Of a DNA stretch of 15,554 bases, positions 14,398-15,554 are shown piece after piece (within the stretch, counting starts at the first letter, position 1; every line of letters starts with the position of its first letter). The notes under the pieces were generated by a model. The model was not told where the DNA came from and made no database searches. It was given only the letters and a program-made list of their open reading frames with translations. This DNA comes from Bacillota bacterium (GTDB lineage: Bacteria; Bacillota; Clostridia; Lachnospirales; Lachnospiraceae), in NCBI GenBank assembly GCA_023425485.1, contig JAFACO010000004.1:1-15554 (forward strand), given 5' to 3'. Position numbers and translations under genes: made by a program.

Positions 14398-15336
14398 ATG
14401 AGCAAGTATTGTTTTGGAATTGATATTGGCGGCACAGCCGTTAAAGTTGGATTATTCAATACAGAGGGAACTCTCTTAAATAATTGGGATTTTACAACAG
14501 TAAAGACAGGAAACGGAAAAGATATTCTTAAGGATTCAGCAAACTTTGTGGAAGCAAAGATTGAGGAATTAAAGCTTGATAAAGCTGACATTCTAGGTAT
14601 AGGAATTGGTATTCCTGGACCAGTTAAGGAAAATGGAGATGTTCTGGAGCTTGCGAATCTAGGAATGGGTTACTTTAATATAGAAGAAGAGATGAAAAAC
14701 CTCACAACACTGAAAGTAAAGGCAGCAAATGATGCAAATGTAGCTGCTCTTGGCGAACTTTGGATGGGCGGTGGTAAAGGCTATCATAATATGGTACTTG
14801 TGACACTTGGAACAGGTGTAGGTGGTGGTATCATTTTAGGTGGAACAGTGATTGCCGGTAGTAATGGCGCAGGCGGTGAGATTGGACATATCTTTGTTAA
14901 TCCAGAAGAAACCAAAACTTGCGGATGTGGAAAAAAGGGCTGTCTTGAGCAATACGCATCTGCGACTGGTATTGTTAGACTTGCTAAATCCTATTTGGAT
15001 AGCAGTGAAGAAGCTTCCAAAATGAGAAATTATAAGGAACTAAGTGCAAAGGCAGTTTTTGATTGTGCAAAAGAAGGTGATAAACTTGCTTTGGAGACTG
15101 TTGAAAAAGCTTGTTATTATCTTGGTGTTTCCATGGCTCATATAGCACAGGTAATTGACCCTGAGGTATTTGTTATTGGTGGCGGTGTTTCAAAAGCTGG
15201 AGAGATTATTACAGAAACCATGAAGAAGTATTACAATGAGCATGTAATGGATGCGCTTAAAAATAGAGAATTCCGTTTAGCTGTTTTAGGTAATGATGCA
15301 GGAATTTATGGAGCAGCGAAACTGATACTGGAATAA
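14398..15336 (+). CDS. glk: ROK family glucokinase
   Basis: Phosphorylates glucose with ATP to glucose 6-phosphate in the cytoplasm. The 312-residue protein has the phosphate-binding DIGGTAVKVGLF at 8-19, the catalytic Asp in AANDANVAALGE, LGTGVGGGIILGG, and GEIGH with Glu161 and His164, the latter a zinc ligand; the ROK cysteines follow in CGCGKKGC (Cys175, Cys177, Cys182). The spacing fits Firmicute glucokinases (B. subtilis GlcK type). It has no N-terminal DNA-binding domain, so it is a kinase and not a NagC/XylR repressor. The ribosome binding site is AAAGGTAAGGA, weaker than in its neighbours. Its place after hprK puts free-sugar phosphorylation next to catabolite control, which suits a polysaccharide degrader. 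Sugar specificity is inferred from the family. Confidence 0.93.
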   Translation: MSKYCFGIDIGGTAVKVGLFNTEGTLLNNWDFTTVKTGNGKDILKDSANFVEAKIEELKLDKADILGIGIGIPGPVKENGDVLELANLGMGYFNIEEEMKNLTTLKVKAANDANVAALGELWMGGGKGYHNMVLVTLGTGVGGGIILGGTVIAGSNGAGGEIGHIFVNPEETKTCGCGKKGCLEQYASATGIVRLAKSYLDSSEEASKMRNYKELSAKAVFDCAKEGDKLALETVEKACYYLGVSMAHIAQVIDPEVFVIGGGVSKAGEIITETMKKYYNEHVMDALKNREFRLAVLGNDAGIYGAAKLILE

Positions 15337-15345
15337 TCCTTGAGA

Positions 15346-15382
15346 CCTCTAAATAAGATATCCTAGAACAGTATTTAGGAGG
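15346..15382 (+). promoter_or_regulatory. Hairpin that can mask the murB ribosome binding site
   Basis: CCTCTAAATA (15346-15355) is complementary to TATTTAGGAGG (15372-15382) with one bulged G. The 3' arm contains AGGAGG, the ribosome binding site of murB. The stem begins nine bases after the glucokinase stop, so ribosomes finishing that gene could disturb it, which would couple the two genes. Confidence 0.5.
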
Positions 15383-15388
15383 CTGACA

Positions 15389-15554
15389 GTGGAAAATCAA
15401 TTTTATCAAAAATTAATACAAATATTACCCAAAGAGCGAATTAAGATAAAGGAATCGATGGTCGAACATACCTCACTTCATATTGGAGGAGAAACTGATT
15501 ATTTGGTATTGCCAACGACAATATCGGAGGTGAGAGAGGTAGTCCATCTATGCC
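15389..15554 (+). CDS. murB: UDP-N-acetylmuramate dehydrogenase, 5' part
   Basis: Start of the FAD enzyme that reduces UDP-GlcNAc-enolpyruvate to UDP-MurNAc in peptidoglycan synthesis. A GTG start at 15389, six bases after AGGAGG, opens a frame that runs off the window after 55 codons. The stretch EHTSLHIGGETDYLVLP at about 28-44 matches the N-terminal FAD-binding signature of MurB (usually HTSFRIGGPADYFVxP). In related clostridia murB follows hprK, which agrees. The catalytic residues lie beyond the edge and cannot be checked. Confidence 0.9.
   Translation, partial: MENQFYQKLIQILPKERIKIKESMVEHTSLHIGGETDYLVLPTTISEVREVVHLC

Noticed and set aside
14398..15336. Possibility that the ROK protein is a NagC/XylR-type repressor.
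   Set aside because: It has no N-terminal helix-turn-helix; the kinase domain starts at residue 3 or so.

Overview
The window looks like chromosomal DNA of a low-GC, Gram-positive member of the Clostridia, most likely Lachnospiraceae (Lachnoclostridium/Clostridium phytofermentans-like). This is inferred from the AT-rich genes with strong GGAGG ribosome binding sites, from HPr kinase, FtsH and CTP synthase of Firmicute type, and from the gene order uvrC - hprK - ROK glucokinase - murB. No phage, transposon, CRISPR, rRNA or tRNA is visible.

Layout. The left edge holds the first 15 codons of a minus-strand gene, then about 410 bp of AT-rich non-coding DNA. From 462 to 5307 comes a plus-strand accessory block: a large secreted protein of unknown function built from loosely repeated modules (462-2519), a family 2 glycosyltransferase with a helical, TPR-like tail (2673-3689), a stand-alone protein resembling the N-terminal half of Maf/MptE-like (DUF115) glycosylation proteins (3802-4725), and a divergent LspA-type signal peptidase (4825-5307). 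This last gene runs into the 3' end of minus-strand pyrG (5260-6867). The block suggests cell-surface or protein glycosylation, but no target can be named.

The rest is housekeeping. pyrG has its own promoter and a structured leader ending in an intrinsic terminator. Divergent from it is ftsH (7541-9550), closed by a strong terminator. A DJ-1/PfpI protein (9706-10284) converges on a PHP-domain phosphoesterase (10295-11128, minus). Divergent from that are uvrC (11337-13208), hprK (13330-14259), a ROK glucokinase (14398-15336) and the start of murB (15389 to the window end). hprK and the glucokinase link sugar phosphorylation to carbon catabolite control; murB opens a peptidoglycan segment.

The most interesting signals are in RNA rather than protein. 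(1) In the pyrG leader, the six-base apical loop of an upstream hairpin is a perfect complement of the 5' arm of the terminator, as expected for a riboswitch-like attenuator. (2) Short palindromes made of Shine-Dalgarno and anti-Shine-Dalgarno sequence lie just before the ribosome binding sites of the lspA-like gene (three in tandem), hprK and murB, so each site could be masked by upstream CCTCC sequence. (3) The glucokinase leader and the region after ftsH contain overlapping, mutually exclusive palindromes. (4) The big secreted protein stops just before an open stretch in another frame that reads like its natural C-terminus. All of this is from reading by eye; no folding or database search was run.
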